Assembly: GCF_005503625.1 (NCBI RefSeq)
Contig: NZ_SCMX01000010.1
Coordinates: forward strand, 1 to 64,000
Direction: 5' to 3'
Source: Cupriavidus sp. 2SB
GTDB lineage: Bacteria > Pseudomonadota > Gammaproteobacteria > Burkholderiales > Burkholderiaceae
DNA: 64,000 bases
This document shows, piece after piece, positions 20,235 through 29,414 of the stretch (positions are counted from its first letter, which is position 1; every line of letters begins with the position of its first letter). Both the position numbers and the translations under genes were made by a program. The notes under the pieces are model-generated. The model saw nothing but the letters and a program-made list of their open reading frames with translations, was not told where the DNA came from and ran no database searches.

Positions 20235-20336
20235 TCACGATCCGTGGGTCAGACAGGCCATCACGATCAGCGCGGTGTTGGTCAAGGCAAGAATCGCCCA
20301 CCCGGATAACAGCATGAAGTTTTCCAGCTTGCTCAT
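20235..20336 (-). CDS. 33-residue single-pass membrane protein downstream of katA
   Basis: Short frame that begins MSKLENFMLL and ends ACLTHGS. It has one strong hydrophobic segment (about residues 7-28) flanked by charged or polar ends. The ribosome site GGGAGCACC is well placed before the ATG. It lies 62 bases downstream of the catalase gene on the same strand, so it is probably co-transcribed. No family recognised. Composition and ribosome site support a real small membrane protein, but conservation is untested. Confidence 0.5.
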   Translation of the reverse strand: MSKLENFMLLSGWAILALTNTALIVMACLTHGS

Positions 20337-20398
20337 GGTGGTGCTCCCTGCCAAATACCGGAGGTCGGCCACACGACCGACTTCCGGGTATAGCCGTT

Positions 20399-21835
20399 CT
20401 ATCGGGCCAACCGCTCAATCGCCGCAGACACACCCGAGCCATAGGCGGGGTCTGCCTTGGTGCAGTTGGCGATATGGCGCGCCTGAACTACACTCGATGC
20501 GCCTTGGATCGCGCGTGCTGTATTGTCGAAAAGCACCTGCTGCTGCTCGGCCGACATCAAGCGGAACAACGCGCCGGGCTGGGAGTAATAGTCATCATCC
20601 TCACGATGATTCCACCGTCCCGCAGCCCCTTCCAGAGCCAGCCGAGGAGTTGCGAACTCGGGCTGCTCGATCCACTCGCCTTTGCTGTTGGGATCGTAGG
20701 AGACGGCCCCGCCCATATTCCCATCTACACGCATCTGTCCATCGCGATGGTAGCTATGGACCGGGCAGCGCGGGGCATTGACTGGAATCTGGAAATGATT
20801 CACACCCAGTCGGTACCGTTGAGCATCACCGTATGCAAACAGGCGCCCTTGCAGCATCTTGTCAGGTGAGAAGCCAATGCCTGGCACGATGTTCGCCGGA
20901 TTGAAAGCGGCTTGCTCCACATCGGCGAACCAATTTTCCGCGTTTCGGTTTAATTCCATGACGCCGACTTCAATCAGCGGGTAATCCGCGTGCGGCCAGA
21001 CCTTCGAAAGATCGAACGGGTTGTACGGCGAAGCATCGGCCTGTCCCTCGGTCATTACCTGGATGTACAGTGTCCAGCGCGGGAAATCGTTGCGTTCGAT
21101 ACTGGAATAGAGATCCCGATGTGAACTCTCACGATCGGTGGAGATCAGCGTCTCCGCTTCCGCGTCAGTCAAGTTCTCAATGCCCTGCTGCGTCTTAAGC
21201 GTGAACTTGACCCACACGCGCTCATTGGCTGCGTTGATCATGCTGAATGTATGACTGCCGAAACCATGCATGTGTCGGAATGAACGCGGAATCCCACGCT
21301 CGCTCATCACGATCGTGACTTGGTGCAGCGCCTCGGGGAGTAACGTCCAGAAATCCCAATTGCTGTCGGCACTGCGCAACCCCGTGCGGGGATCGCGCTT
21401 GATGGCGTGGTTCAGATCCGGGAACTTGAGAGGATCTCGCAGGAAGAACACCGGGGTGTTGTTGCCTACCAGATCCCAGTTGCCCTCTTCCGTGTAGAAC
21501 TTCATGGCGAATCCACGGATATCGCGCTCTGCATCTGCCGCCCCGCGTTCGCCGGCGACGGTGGAGAACCGGGCGAACATCGGCGTCTGCTTGCCCACCT
21601 TCGAAAAGATGCTGGCCTTTGTGTAGCGCGTGATGTCGTGGGTCACGGTGAAGGTGCCGAATGCGCCAGAACCCTTCGCATGCATACGGCGTTCAGGAAT
21701 GACTTCACGGTTGAAATGCGCCAGCTTCTCAAGGAACCAGGCGTCCTGCAGCAGCGCCGGGCCGCGTGGACCGGCCGTCTCGATGTTCTGGTTGTCGGCA
21801 ACTGGTGCGCCGAAGGCTGTGGTGAGCTTGTTCAT
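20399..21835 (-). CDS. katA: Catalase, small-subunit monofunctional heme type
   Basis: Cytoplasmic heme catalase dismutating hydrogen peroxide. 478 residues from [17 protein letters not shown]; the open frame upstream to 22069 has no coding features. The distal His region is [17 protein letters not shown], the Asn region is [15 protein letters not shown], and the proximal heme Tyr is in [14 protein letters not shown]. Length places it in the small-subunit clade. No signal peptide, unlike the second catalase at 29415-30947. The 33-residue membrane gene follows it. Confidence 0.94.
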   Translation of the reverse strand: MNKLTTAFGAPVADNQNIETAGPRGPALLQDAWFLEKLAHFNREVIPERRMHAKGSGAFGTFTVTHDITRYTKASIFSKVGKQTPMFARFSTVAGERGAADAERDIRGFAMKFYTEEGNWDLVGNNTPVFFLRDPLKFPDLNHAIKRDPRTGLRSADSNWDFWTLLPEALHQVTIVMSERGIPRSFRHMHGFGSHTFSMINAANERVWVKFTLKTQQGIENLTDAEAETLISTDRESSHRDLYSSIERNDFPRWTLYIQVMTEGQADASPYNPFDLSKVWPHADYPLIEVGVMELNRNAENWFADVEQAAFNPANIVPGIGFSPDKMLQGRLFAYGDAQRYRLGVNHFQIPVNAPRCPVHSYHRDGQMRVDGNMGGAVSYDPNSKGEWIEQPEFATPRLALEGAAGRWNHREDDDYYSQPGALFRLMSAEQQQVLFDNTARAIQGASSVVQARHIANCTKADPAYGSGVSAAIERLAR

Positions 21836-22199
21836 TGTGGGTGTTTGCGAGGGATGGGCGCGCTCCGCCCGTTTGACGTGTGTGGAACATGCTCGGCATG
21901 TCATGCGTGCACAGGAATGGTATGCAGCGGACTTGCCTGATGCATTCGTCCATGAGTTCGACAAACACTGCACCAGGGATAGACGGCATATACCTAAGGC
22001 TACTGAATCTCGACGAAGCAGCCATGGGCATGAATTTGTACCCGCGACGCAATACAGATTCGCTCTCACGTGTATGCAAATCCTCCGACAGAGGGTCTAG
22101 ATTGAACCGGTGACCGCTGCACGCGTAACACTCAAGACTTACACCATTGGATCGCTCATTGATCCAACCCTCGCACCCCCGATTCAGGAACACCTCATC

Positions 22200-23303
22200 A
22201 TGAAGATTGCAGACATCGAAACGATCCACCTGCGCATCCCGTTCTCCGCCGGCGGAAAGTCGGACGACGCCGTGTGGGGCAAGCGCGGCTTGCAGACAGC
22301 GGATTCCCTGATTGTGAAAGTCACTACGGACAATGGCCTGGTCGGCTGGGGGGAGACTTTCGGCTTCATGGCAGTGCCGCCGGCCAAGGCGGTGATCGAC
22401 ACGGTACTCAAACCTGAGTTCGTCGGGCGGGACGCCACTCAGATCGAGAAACTGATGCTCGACATGCAGAAGAAATTCCATGTCTTCGGACGCAGCGGCG
22501 CCTACCTGCACAGTCTTTCCGCAATCGACATCGCACTATGGGACATTGCGGGCCAATCGGCTGGCATGCCCGTGTATCAATTGCTTGGCGGCAGCGATGC
22601 ATCCTCTCTTCGCGCATACGCCAGTCTCTCCCGATACTCCGATCCCGACCTCGTCAGTGAAAACGTCAAGCGGGCGGTCGCTGATGGCTTCCGCAATCTG
22701 AAGCTGCACGAGATCACCGTGGACGCGGTGCGCGCAGCACGAGAGGCGGCGGGCGACGATGTAGAAATCACCCTGGATGTCAATTGCCCATGGAGCGTCC
22801 GCGAAGCGCTCGACATGGCAGAGAAGCTGCGCCCGTTCAACCTGCGATGGCTGGAGGAGCCGGTCTGGCCGCCGGAGAACTACGCGGGCCTGGCCCAGGT
22901 TCGCAGGGAAGGAGGTATTCCGGTCGCTGCAGGCGAGAATGCGTCGACACTTATGGACTTCCAGCATCTGCTGGAAGCAGGGGCTGTGGATTTTGTGCAA
23001 CCCAGTCCGGCAAAAATGGGGGGCGTGACTGAACTCAAAAAGGTGTTCGCTCTCGCAAACGCCCACAACGTCACCGTCATGGTTCATACGTTCTACGATG
23101 GCCCCGGTTTGCTTGCCAGCGTCCACACCAGCGCCGCGCTGGGTGGCAGCAACGCCCTCGTGGAATGGCGCTACTTTGATCTCGAGGCGCAAGTCTACGG
23201 CGATGCAGTGCTCCCCAAACAGGGCGCTATCGTCGTTCCACAAGGCAGCGGGCTGGGTCTGGAACCCAATCACCATGTGCTTCGCGACTACAGAGTCGCT
23301 TGA
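22200..23303 (+). CDS. Mandelate racemase / muconate lactonizing enzyme family protein (enolase superfamily)
   Basis: 367-residue enolase-superfamily enzyme acting on a carboxylate through an enolate intermediate. Residues that fit the metal and acid-base site are LKLHE (KxH-type base), LDVNCPW (Asp), LEEPVWPP (Glu), AAGENAS (Glu) and VHTFYDGPG (His). The start at 22200 follows CAGGAACACCTCATC; the longer frame from 22110 is not supported. An AEC transporter follows 105 bases downstream and may carry its substrate. Candidate reactions are muconate-type cycloisomerisation or acid-sugar dehydration; the substrate is not readable. Confidence 0.88.
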   Translation: MKIADIETIHLRIPFSAGGKSDDAVWGKRGLQTADSLIVKVTTDNGLVGWGETFGFMAVPPAKAVIDTVLKPEFVGRDATQIEKLMLDMQKKFHVFGRSGAYLHSLSAIDIALWDIAGQSAGMPVYQLLGGSDASSLRAYASLSRYSDPDLVSENVKRAVADGFRNLKLHEITVDAVRAAREAAGDDVEITLDVNCPWSVREALDMAEKLRPFNLRWLEEPVWPPENYAGLAQVRREGGIPVAAGENASTLMDFQHLLEAGAVDFVQPSPAKMGGVTELKKVFALANAHNVTVMVHTFYDGPGLLASVHTSAALGGSNALVEWRYFDLEAQVYGDAVLPKQGAIVVPQGSGLGLEPNHHVLRDYRVA

Positions 23304-23408
23304 TCCTACCCTTGACCGCCCGGGCGCGCCCGGCGCGCCACCATCCATCGCACATCCGATGCGCCTATGCCCTCCTCGCACTGGCGCCTCGCGAGATCGA
23401 GGTACGAC

Positions 23409-24347
23409 ATGTTCGAACGTATCGCCGGGCCGTTGGTGCCCGTAGCATTTGTCATCCTGCTTGGCTTTCTTGCCGGCAAGCGTCGGAAGCTGAATCACTC
23501 CGACAGCCTGCTTATTAGCAAACTGGTGCTGAATTGGATCTTTCCCGCCCTCCTGCTCGCTGGTATGGCTAGCACACCTCGATCCCAATTGCTCGACCTT
23601 CGTTTCGTCGCAGCCACCTTTATCGGAATCATGGGGATGTATGCCATCGCCTTCCTGATCGGATGGCTACAGCATCGCGAGCTGAAGTCGGCAACATTGA
23701 AAGGCTTCGTAGTTGGATATCCCGATGCGGCATTCATGGGGATTCCAATCCTTCAGGCGATGTTCGGACCGGCGAGCTTGTATTCGGTGCTTGTCTTGAA
23801 TCTCGTGGCCAGTCTTGTGATGATTCCGTTGACCACCATGTTGCTCACCGTCGCAAGTGGTAACGGCAACGGTGGGAAGGCATTCATCGACAGCATCGGC
23901 AGCGCGGTACGGCGTCCATTGATGTGGGCACCGGCAATCGGCATCGCGTTGTCGCTCATGGAGATAAAATTGCCGCCAATCGCCAACGAGTCGTTGAATC
24001 TCATCGGCAAGGCGACCCCGGGCGTCTCCCTGTTCTGCCTCGGGTTGATCATGTCCTCAGTTCGCCTGAACTTGTCCAACGAAGTGTGGATGAATCTCGG
24101 ACTCAAGTTGCTGGTGCACCCCGCATTGATGATCGGCGCGACCCTTCTCTTGTCAGTGAAGGGGCTCTATGCTCAACAGATGATTCTCCTCTGCGCATTG
24201 CCCTCCGCAACAATTCCTGCCATGTTTGCCAATGAGGCCGGGGCCTATCGAAGCGAGGCAGCGACCTCTATTCTCGTCAGTACAGTCGTTTCGCTGCTCA
24301 CCTTCTCCGTGGCCATCTGGCTCATCGACGGCGGGCTGGCAGCTTAA
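23409..24347 (+). CDS. AEC-family transporter (auxin efflux carrier / malonate type permease)
   Basis: 312-residue inner-membrane carrier with about ten hydrophobic segments in two halves. Opens MFERIAGPLVPVAFVILLGFLAG. GYPDAAFMGIPILQAMFG and ALPSATIPAMFANEAG match the conserved crossover regions of the family. The start at 23409 has GAGG ten bases upstream. It is co-directional with the enolase-superfamily gene, so a carboxylate substrate is likely. It ends before a perfect hairpin shared with the convergent PfpI-like gene. Confidence 0.9.
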   Translation: MFERIAGPLVPVAFVILLGFLAGKRRKLNHSDSLLISKLVLNWIFPALLLAGMASTPRSQLLDLRFVAATFIGIMGMYAIAFLIGWLQHRELKSATLKGFVVGYPDAAFMGIPILQAMFGPASLYSVLVLNLVASLVMIPLTTMLLTVASGNGNGGKAFIDSIGSAVRRPLMWAPAIGIALSLMEIKLPPIANESLNLIGKATPGVSLFCLGLIMSSVRLNLSNEVWMNLGLKLLVHPALMIGATLLLSVKGLYAQQMILLCALPSATIPAMFANEAGAYRSEAATSILVSTVVSLLTFSVAIWLIDGGLAA

Positions 24348-24382
24348 CGGCTGTCACGGAAAGAGGCCTCCGAGACGCTACG

Positions 24383-24410
24383 GCGATGGCGAGAGCGTTC
24401 TCGCCATCGC
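24383..24410. terminator. Perfect 12-bp hairpin between convergent genes
   Basis: GCGATGGCGAGA (24383-24394) and TCTCGCCATCGC (24399-24410) form a perfect stem with a four-base loop. It lies between the AEC transporter and the PfpI-like gene, abutting the latter's stop. No U-run follows, so it is probably a bidirectional transcript end or stability element. Confidence 0.6.
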
Positions 24411-25028
24411 TCAGTAGCGCTCCGTTGCGCGGCGCTGACGGTACTCTAGCTGCCTCGCGGTCTCAGTGGCGATGTCATCCCCTAGTAACCGGCTTACCAG
24501 GTGGAGCGCCATGTCGATACCCGCGGCGAAGCCACCTGATGTCACGATGGGCCCCTCGTCAACCCAGAGTGTGTCGCTCGATACCTTCGCCTTCGGCGCA
24601 ACGCTTCGGAGTTCTCCGATATCTTCGAAGTGCGTGGTGGCCTCACGGCCGTCAAGAAGGCCGGCTTTCCCTAACAGGAACGCCCCGACGCACACAGAAG
24701 CGGTGACCTCCGCCTTGGCGGCGGCGGATTTCAACCACGCCTGGATTGCGGGCTCATCGAGTTCGGCCTGCAACGCCCCGCCAGGAACGATGATGAGATC
24801 GAAATCACCACTTCCCTCAATGCCCGAGTGGGCGTTAATGGTCACACCCTCGCGGGTCTTGATCGGCCGCCCTGTCCGACTCACGACCACAGGAACGAAG
24901 GGGTGCACCTCCGCCAATCCGAGCTTGATCGCTACCCTTCCGGCCACATCAAATACCTGCCACGGGCCCGCAAATTCTAGTAGTACCACCCCGTCATACA
25001 CGAAATATCCGATCTTGCGTTGCGCCAT
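24411..25028 (-). CDS. DJ-1/PfpI family protein (isonitrile-hydratase-like)
   Basis: 205-residue single-domain DJ-1/PfpI protein. The nucleophile elbow is ASVCVGAFLLGKAGLLDGREATTHF, with the preceding FDLIIVPGG. The Cys plus THF signature is shared with isocyanide hydratases and with the N-terminal domain of GlxA regulators. There is no DNA-binding domain, so an enzymatic role is likely. Isocyanide hydration is one possibility; methylglyoxal or glyoxalase chemistry is another. Confidence 0.8.
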   Translation of the reverse strand: MAQRKIGYFVYDGVVLLEFAGPWQVFDVAGRVAIKLGLAEVHPFVPVVVSRTGRPIKTREGVTINAHSGIEGSGDFDLIIVPGGALQAELDEPAIQAWLKSAAAKAEVTASVCVGAFLLGKAGLLDGREATTHFEDIGELRSVAPKAKVSSDTLWVDEGPIVTSGGFAAGIDMALHLVSRLLGDDIATETARQLEYRQRRATERY

Positions 25029-25248
25029 TGCAGCCGACTCCCTTGGAATGCTGATCGGCGATCATAGCGACATGACGGCGATGAGATGGCCAGGGCGATA
25101 CCAAGGTATGCATCCATCACGATGGAGAATGGGCCCCATTCCCTAAGGAGATTGAATGGCCCAAACTATGCGACCTGAGGAAGGCAAGCGGTGTGAAATC
25201 AGCAAGCCAGCAGAGCCAAAGCTTATCAAGCCATAGCACTAGGTGTAA

Positions 25249-25315
25249 GAAAGTCTTCCACTGCTCGAAGGCGCTGGCGTTCGCCCATTGCGGGCGAGCG
25301 CCAGGTAAGACTTTC
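25249..25315. repeat. Long two-part inverted repeat
   Basis: Outer arms GAAAGTCTT (25249-25257) and AAGACTTTC (25307-25315) are perfect. Inner arms 25274-25286 and 25292-25304 pair over 13 positions with one G-T mismatch around a five-base loop. It lies six bases downstream of the small exported protein on the minus strand and may end its transcript. Confidence 0.6.
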
Positions 25316-25320
25316 GATTT

Positions 25321-25509
25321 TCACTTGCACGTCACGCTAGAGATGGCAGTAGAGGCGTGCGCCTGATGCAATTGGGCTGCTGTCGCGCGCTGTTCGGCGC
25401 GCTTTGCCTCGCGAGCCTTTTCGATGACATAGAAGTCCGGGCCGGCAATCGCAGAGATGGAGAAAGATGCAGCGAGGAGTGTAGCGCCGAGAAAAAGAGT
25501 GGTTTTCAT
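25321..25509 (-). CDS. Small exported hypothetical protein
   Basis: 62-residue protein with a clear Sec signal peptide (MKTTLFLGATLLAASFSISA, cleavage after about residue 22). A short charged helical region follows (VIEKAREAKRAEQRATAAQ), ending TAISSVTCK. No family recognised. The ribosome site is weak, but signal-peptide structure and the hairpin just after the stop support it. The surrounding 25029-25320 and 25510-25779 hold no other gene that I can support. Confidence 0.55.
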   Translation of the reverse strand: MKTTLFLGATLLAASFSISAIAGPDFYVIEKAREAKRAEQRATAAQLHQAHASTAISSVTCK

Positions 25510-25779
25510 GATTTAAGAAAACAGGCCGGTCAGACCTGGAAAGTGTTGAAGAAATCCCGCGCTTGGCGCGGTACGGTATTGACAGAGTGCTACGCACGCT
25601 CAAGCAGCCTGCGTACGCCGTCGCACCAACACGCCGTGCAGATCTTTCCGGCGGAGGGCCCGTCTTTAGGAGACCGACGCCCGTTCGGGACGCCTTGCAC
25701 GCGCAGTCATTTCGATAGCGGCACGTAAAGAAGTCTAGTCACCCTTTCTCACTTGATTGATGATTTAAAGGGACACGCG

Positions 25780-27654
25780 TCAGTCGTATTTCTCATGTGC
25801 ATGCAAGGTGATGGCAAGCACGACGAGTGCGCTCTGAACGCCTGCCACCAAGTCGCGATCGTGCATCAGCGATATTTGGGCAATGGACGCCTCGACCGCT
25901 GCCAGCAGCCTCGGTGGAACTGCGACGACACGGCCCGATCTGGACTGAGCGCGGTAATGCCGCGCAACAATGCTCAGCACGCGCCGTACGGATTTGCGCC
26001 CGTTTGTGGGCAATTCCGGCAGCACCTGTTGCAATGCGAGCGTGCAGTAACCGACCTGCAATTCGGTGAATCCATCCGAGGCGATCCGACCGCGGCTGGC
26101 CCCAAGGCGGGGCGTCAGTTGACCAAGCCGATCGAGCATCCGTGCGCCTAGCCGTGAATGCACGTCTGCTGCACGCCGGGTAGCAGCGAGCGCCAAATCT
26201 CCCCAGCTTGCGTGAATCAGTCGCTGAGCGGCAACATGTGCGCCAAATGGCCGAGCAAGCATCGCGCAGATTGGGGCGGAAAGCGTAGCTGCGGCGTTAG
26301 CCAGGTTGGTGTTGAACACACCGATGAAGTTGGTGTCATAAAGGCTCTGCACATTGGCAAATGATGCCGTGTTGACCGACAAAAGTATGGCAACAAGGTT
26401 GAATCCCGGCCGCCCCATCAATAAGCCGATACCGAGGTATGGCAGCGCCAGCATGCCAACGAGGGTCTCGAAATTGTGGGCATGCGGTACTACCAGGAAC
26501 AGATAGAACGACGAGATTGCGAGACAGCCGACGCTCCAGCGAACGAACGAGCGAATGTGCAGTCGCGGCTCATCGATCGTCGCAAACAGGCAGCCAGCTA
26601 CTGCTGCGATGGCTACGGGTCCTCCTCCGTCTTCCCAGCCCGAGAGGATCCAGAGTAACCCGATGAGGAAGACCGACAATCCGGCCGAGAGTGAACCGAT
26701 TAGCAGCATGAAGTGGTCATGATGAAGCGCAGCCGCTTCATTCGATTCGCTGGCGTCAGTGACTCGATCCGGTACCCTCGTGGCAGATTCGCCGATGTAT
26801 TCCAAGAGATCCGCACAACCGCTCATCAGGATGTCGTACTGCGTCTGGAGATATCCAACCGTCTCAACGAGAGATTGCTGAGGAGATATGGACGGTGTTC
26901 CTGTGCGCATTGCCTGCAAGACACTATCGAGGCCGGAGAGCACCGGTATCACGCGCCCCATGCGTGCACGGAGTCTTCGCGCACGGCCCACGGTTCGCCG
27001 GCTTTCCGAGTCGAAGGACAGTTGCTCGATCATATGATCCAGCGCCAACATATCGGCGGCCATGCGATGGCGGCTGACGCCTGAACGGGGACTGTCAGAC
27101 GCGATGTCCGCAGCCCAGGTCGCGGCGTCATCGAGCCAGATTCTCACTTTTTCGCGTAACGCAGGTGCGATCTTGGCGGGGAAAATGATGGAACCTACTA
27201 ACGCGGCGCAAGCGATCCCAACTACGATCTCTTCGATGCGCGCAACCGCAATGTCGAAAATGTCTGTCGGGTGGGTAACCGTGGGCAATGCAACGATGGG
27301 CAAGGTGTACGCAGCGAGCAGGAACACATATCCACGAGGCCCACGCTGCAGCGCGGACAGATAGACCAGCAGCGCAATCCAAAGTGCAATGACGGCCATC
27401 ATCACAATTGGCATGTTGACGAGCAACGGTACTGTGATGACCGCCGCTGCCGCACCGAGCACCGTTCCCGCTACGCGATAAGCGGCCTTGGAACGTGTCG
27501 CCCCGCTAAGTGGATTCGATACGAAGTAGACCGTTGCCATGGCCCAATACGGACGCGACAGACCAAAGTACAGGGCAATGTAGAGCGCCAGCATTGCCGC
27601 CATGAAGGCCTTCAGCGAGAACAGCCATTGCCGCGCGTGCAGCCAGCTAGCCAT
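25780..27654 (-). CDS. FUSC family aromatic-acid/fusaric-acid efflux protein
   Basis: 624-residue inner-membrane protein of the aromatic acid exporter group (AaeB-like). Two clusters of hydrophobic segments (about 10-160 and 345-480) are each followed by a soluble region. Visible: LYFGLSRPYWAMATVYFVSNPLSG and YRVAGTVLGAAAAVITVPLLV, characteristic of FUSC proteins. The start is taken at MASWLHARQW (27654), because the upstream extension begins with TTG. It is divergent from a LysR gene across 125 bases. No AaeA-type periplasmic partner is adjacent. Confidence 0.9.
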   Translation of the reverse strand: MASWLHARQWLFSLKAFMAAMLALYIALYFGLSRPYWAMATVYFVSNPLSGATRSKAAYRVAGTVLGAAAAVITVPLLVNMPIVMMAVIALWIALLVYLSALQRGPRGYVFLLAAYTLPIVALPTVTHPTDIFDIAVARIEEIVVGIACAALVGSIIFPAKIAPALREKVRIWLDDAATWAADIASDSPRSGVSRHRMAADMLALDHMIEQLSFDSESRRTVGRARRLRARMGRVIPVLSGLDSVLQAMRTGTPSISPQQSLVETVGYLQTQYDILMSGCADLLEYIGESATRVPDRVTDASESNEAAALHHDHFMLLIGSLSAGLSVFLIGLLWILSGWEDGGGPVAIAAVAGCLFATIDEPRLHIRSFVRWSVGCLAISSFYLFLVVPHAHNFETLVGMLALPYLGIGLLMGRPGFNLVAILLSVNTASFANVQSLYDTNFIGVFNTNLANAAATLSAPICAMLARPFGAHVAAQRLIHASWGDLALAATRRAADVHSRLGARMLDRLGQLTPRLGASRGRIASDGFTELQVGYCTLALQQVLPELPTNGRKSVRRVLSIVARHYRAQSRSGRVVAVPPRLLAAVEASIAQISLMHDRDLVAGVQSALVVLAITLHAHEKYD

Positions 27655-27779
27655 GATTTTTTCTGAACCGGATGGCCAGTGAAGTTGAAGCTTGGGTCCG
27701 GAAGTGTAGTCGCCGAGCAAACGTTTTCTTCATGATTTAATATGCTGTGACAGAGTCGATATTTTCATAAGTTAGAAAC
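27655..27779. promoter_or_regulatory. FUSC / LysR divergent promoter region
   Basis: 125-base AT-rich gap between divergent genes. It includes TTTTCATAAGTTAGAAA just before the LysR start, with partial dyad symmetry of the T-N11-A kind recognised by LysR proteins. The assignment is tentative. Confidence 0.35.
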
Positions 27780-28667
27780 ATGCCAATCGACGTCCGCGCG
27801 TTGCGCTATTTCGTTGAAACAGTCCGCCTCAAAAGCTTTACTCAAGCTGCGGCTTCCCTTTTCGTCACACAGTCCACGATCAGCAAGATGGTCCGACAAC
27901 TCGAAGACGAGATTGGACAGCCACTGCTGATCCGCGAAGGCAAGTCGGTACGGCTGACGGATGTCGGCAAGGTCGTCTACGACCGTGGACAGGAAACCCT
28001 CGGCGTCGTACATCGGTTGACATTGGAAGTTGCCGATCTCTCATCTTTGGGCCGTGGCCAACTTACGGTTGGAATCCCACCAATGGCCAACCTCTTCATT
28101 TCGCCGGCAGTCAGTGCCTTCGTTAAGCGTTATCCCAATCTGCAGCTCACGCTTTCGGAGCACGGCGGACACCATATCGAGCAGCAGGTGGCCAGCAGTG
28201 CGCTCGAGGTCGGCGCTACGGTAGTGCCATGCGACATCGCGCTAGGCCTGGAGGCGCGCCAGTTTGCCAAGTATCCAATCTGGGTGGTGGGACCACGGCA
28301 CGCTACGTGGGCAGGTGGACAAACAGTGTCCCTGCATGCCTTGCGCAACGAGCCATTGGTGATGCTGACTGACGAATTCGCACTCGCGCACAAACTCCGT
28401 CACGCCTTTGTCGAAGCCCGCATCGAGCCGCGGGTGGTGGCACAGAGCGGACATTGGGAGTTTTTGGCATCGATGGCAGAAGCTGGATTGGGCACGACTT
28501 TTCTGCCAGAACCGCTGTTGGCACGGTTAGAGCCGCGAGAAGGGCTTGCCGTCGCTCGCCTGACCGAACCCACCATCGATTGGGCGCTGGCTCACATTTG
28601 GTCGCCTGGTCGCTATCTTTCGCATGCGGCAAGAGCGTGGCTCCAGGTTTGCAGCGAGGTGATGTGA
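27780..28667 (+). CDS. LysR-family transcriptional regulator, divergent from FUSC exporter
   Basis: 295-residue regulator. The N-terminal winged helix-turn-helix begins MPIDVRALRYFVETVRL and contains SFTQAAASLFVTQSTISKMV. The effector domain starts at LGRGQLTVGIPPMANLF. It resembles the CynR/CatM-like LysR size class. Divergent pairing with the exporter predicts activation of the exporter by an aromatic acid. Confidence 0.9.
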   Translation: MPIDVRALRYFVETVRLKSFTQAAASLFVTQSTISKMVRQLEDEIGQPLLIREGKSVRLTDVGKVVYDRGQETLGVVHRLTLEVADLSSLGRGQLTVGIPPMANLFISPAVSAFVKRYPNLQLTLSEHGGHHIEQQVASSALEVGATVVPCDIALGLEARQFAKYPIWVVGPRHATWAGGQTVSLHALRNEPLVMLTDEFALAHKLRHAFVEARIEPRVVAQSGHWEFLASMAEAGLGTTFLPEPLLARLEPREGLAVARLTEPTIDWALAHIWSPGRYLSHAARAWLQVCSEVM

Positions 28668-28728
28668 CCCGCAGGCTGAGTTGCGAGGCGGAATATGTGA
28701 GCGATGTCCGATTCCTGCGATCCAATGT

Positions 28729-29340
28729 CTAGTCCGCCCCAAGCCGTTTCAACGCGTTCTCCGCTTGCCGATTCCCCTGATTCTGTGCGGTGCGGAGCGG
28801 TGTGTTGCCGTGTGCGCCCTGATGGTTTGGATCTGCACCGTGGGCGATCAGATCGGGCATGAACGCATAGCGACCGAACAACGTGGCGAATGTCAGCGCA
28901 GTCTCACCGCTGTTGTTCTCCTGATTGAGGTCGCACGGGGTGTCAAGCAGCGCCTTCGCCGCCGCGAGCTCGCCCTTGAACAAAGCGCCCATAAGGGCGG
29001 TATTTCCGCTCTTGTCGCCCAGACAGGCATCGGCGCCAGTTCGTACAAGCTGTCGTACCGTCTCCTCTTGCCCGTTATAGGCAGCCAGGATAACGGCAGT
29101 GAAGCCACGCGCGTTCGCGCGATCGACCGGATATCCAGCGTTCAGCAAACTCTCGAGAATGTCCCATCGTCCCTGACGTGCTGCGGCAAACCAGTATTCA
29201 TCGTATTGGCTTGCAGTCACACGCTCACCGTATGCAAGCATTGGTTGCTTGATCGGCTCGCGGCTGGCACAGCCGCCAAGCAACCACGACGCGCACAGCG
29301 CAAGGCCAAATAGCAATATTCGGATTGAGGAAGATCTCAT
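28729..29340 (-). CDS. ankB: Ankyrin-repeat lipoprotein, AnkB-like
   Basis: 203-residue lipoprotein with signal MRSSSIRILLFGLALCASWL and lipobox LGGC, so anchored on the periplasmic side of a membrane. At least four ankyrin repeats cover about residues 50-200 (RGFTAVILAAYNGQEETV, SGNTALMGALFKGELAAAKALL, SGETALTFATLFGRY, HGNTPLRTAQNQGN). The start at 29340 follows GGGGTGACATC. It lies 74 bases after the periplasmic catalase on the same strand. In Pseudomonas aeruginosa, ankB follows katB and is needed for full KatB activity; the same role is inferred here. Confidence 0.88.
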   Translation of the reverse strand: MRSSSIRILLFGLALCASWLLGGCASREPIKQPMLAYGERVTASQYDEYWFAAARQGRWDILESLLNAGYPVDRANARGFTAVILAAYNGQEETVRQLVRTGADACLGDKSGNTALMGALFKGELAAAKALLDTPCDLNQENNSGETALTFATLFGRYAFMPDLIAHGADPNHQGAHGNTPLRTAQNQGNRQAENALKRLGAD

Positions 29341-29367
29341 GATGTCACCCCAGACAAGGTGGAAATA

Positions 29368-29405
29368 CTGCGATGCCCGATCCATGAGCCGGTCGGGCAT
29401 CGCAG
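29368..29405 (-). terminator. Hairpin between katB and ankB (attenuator or processing site)
   Basis: CTGCGATGCCCGA (29368-29380) and TCGGGCATCGCAG (29393-29405) form a perfect 13-bp stem with a 12-base loop. On the minus strand it follows the katB stop by nine bases and precedes ankB, with AGTATTTCC after it. Partial termination or transcript stabilisation would make ankB expression lower than katB. Confidence 0.6.
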
Positions 29406-29414
29406 TGACATCGA

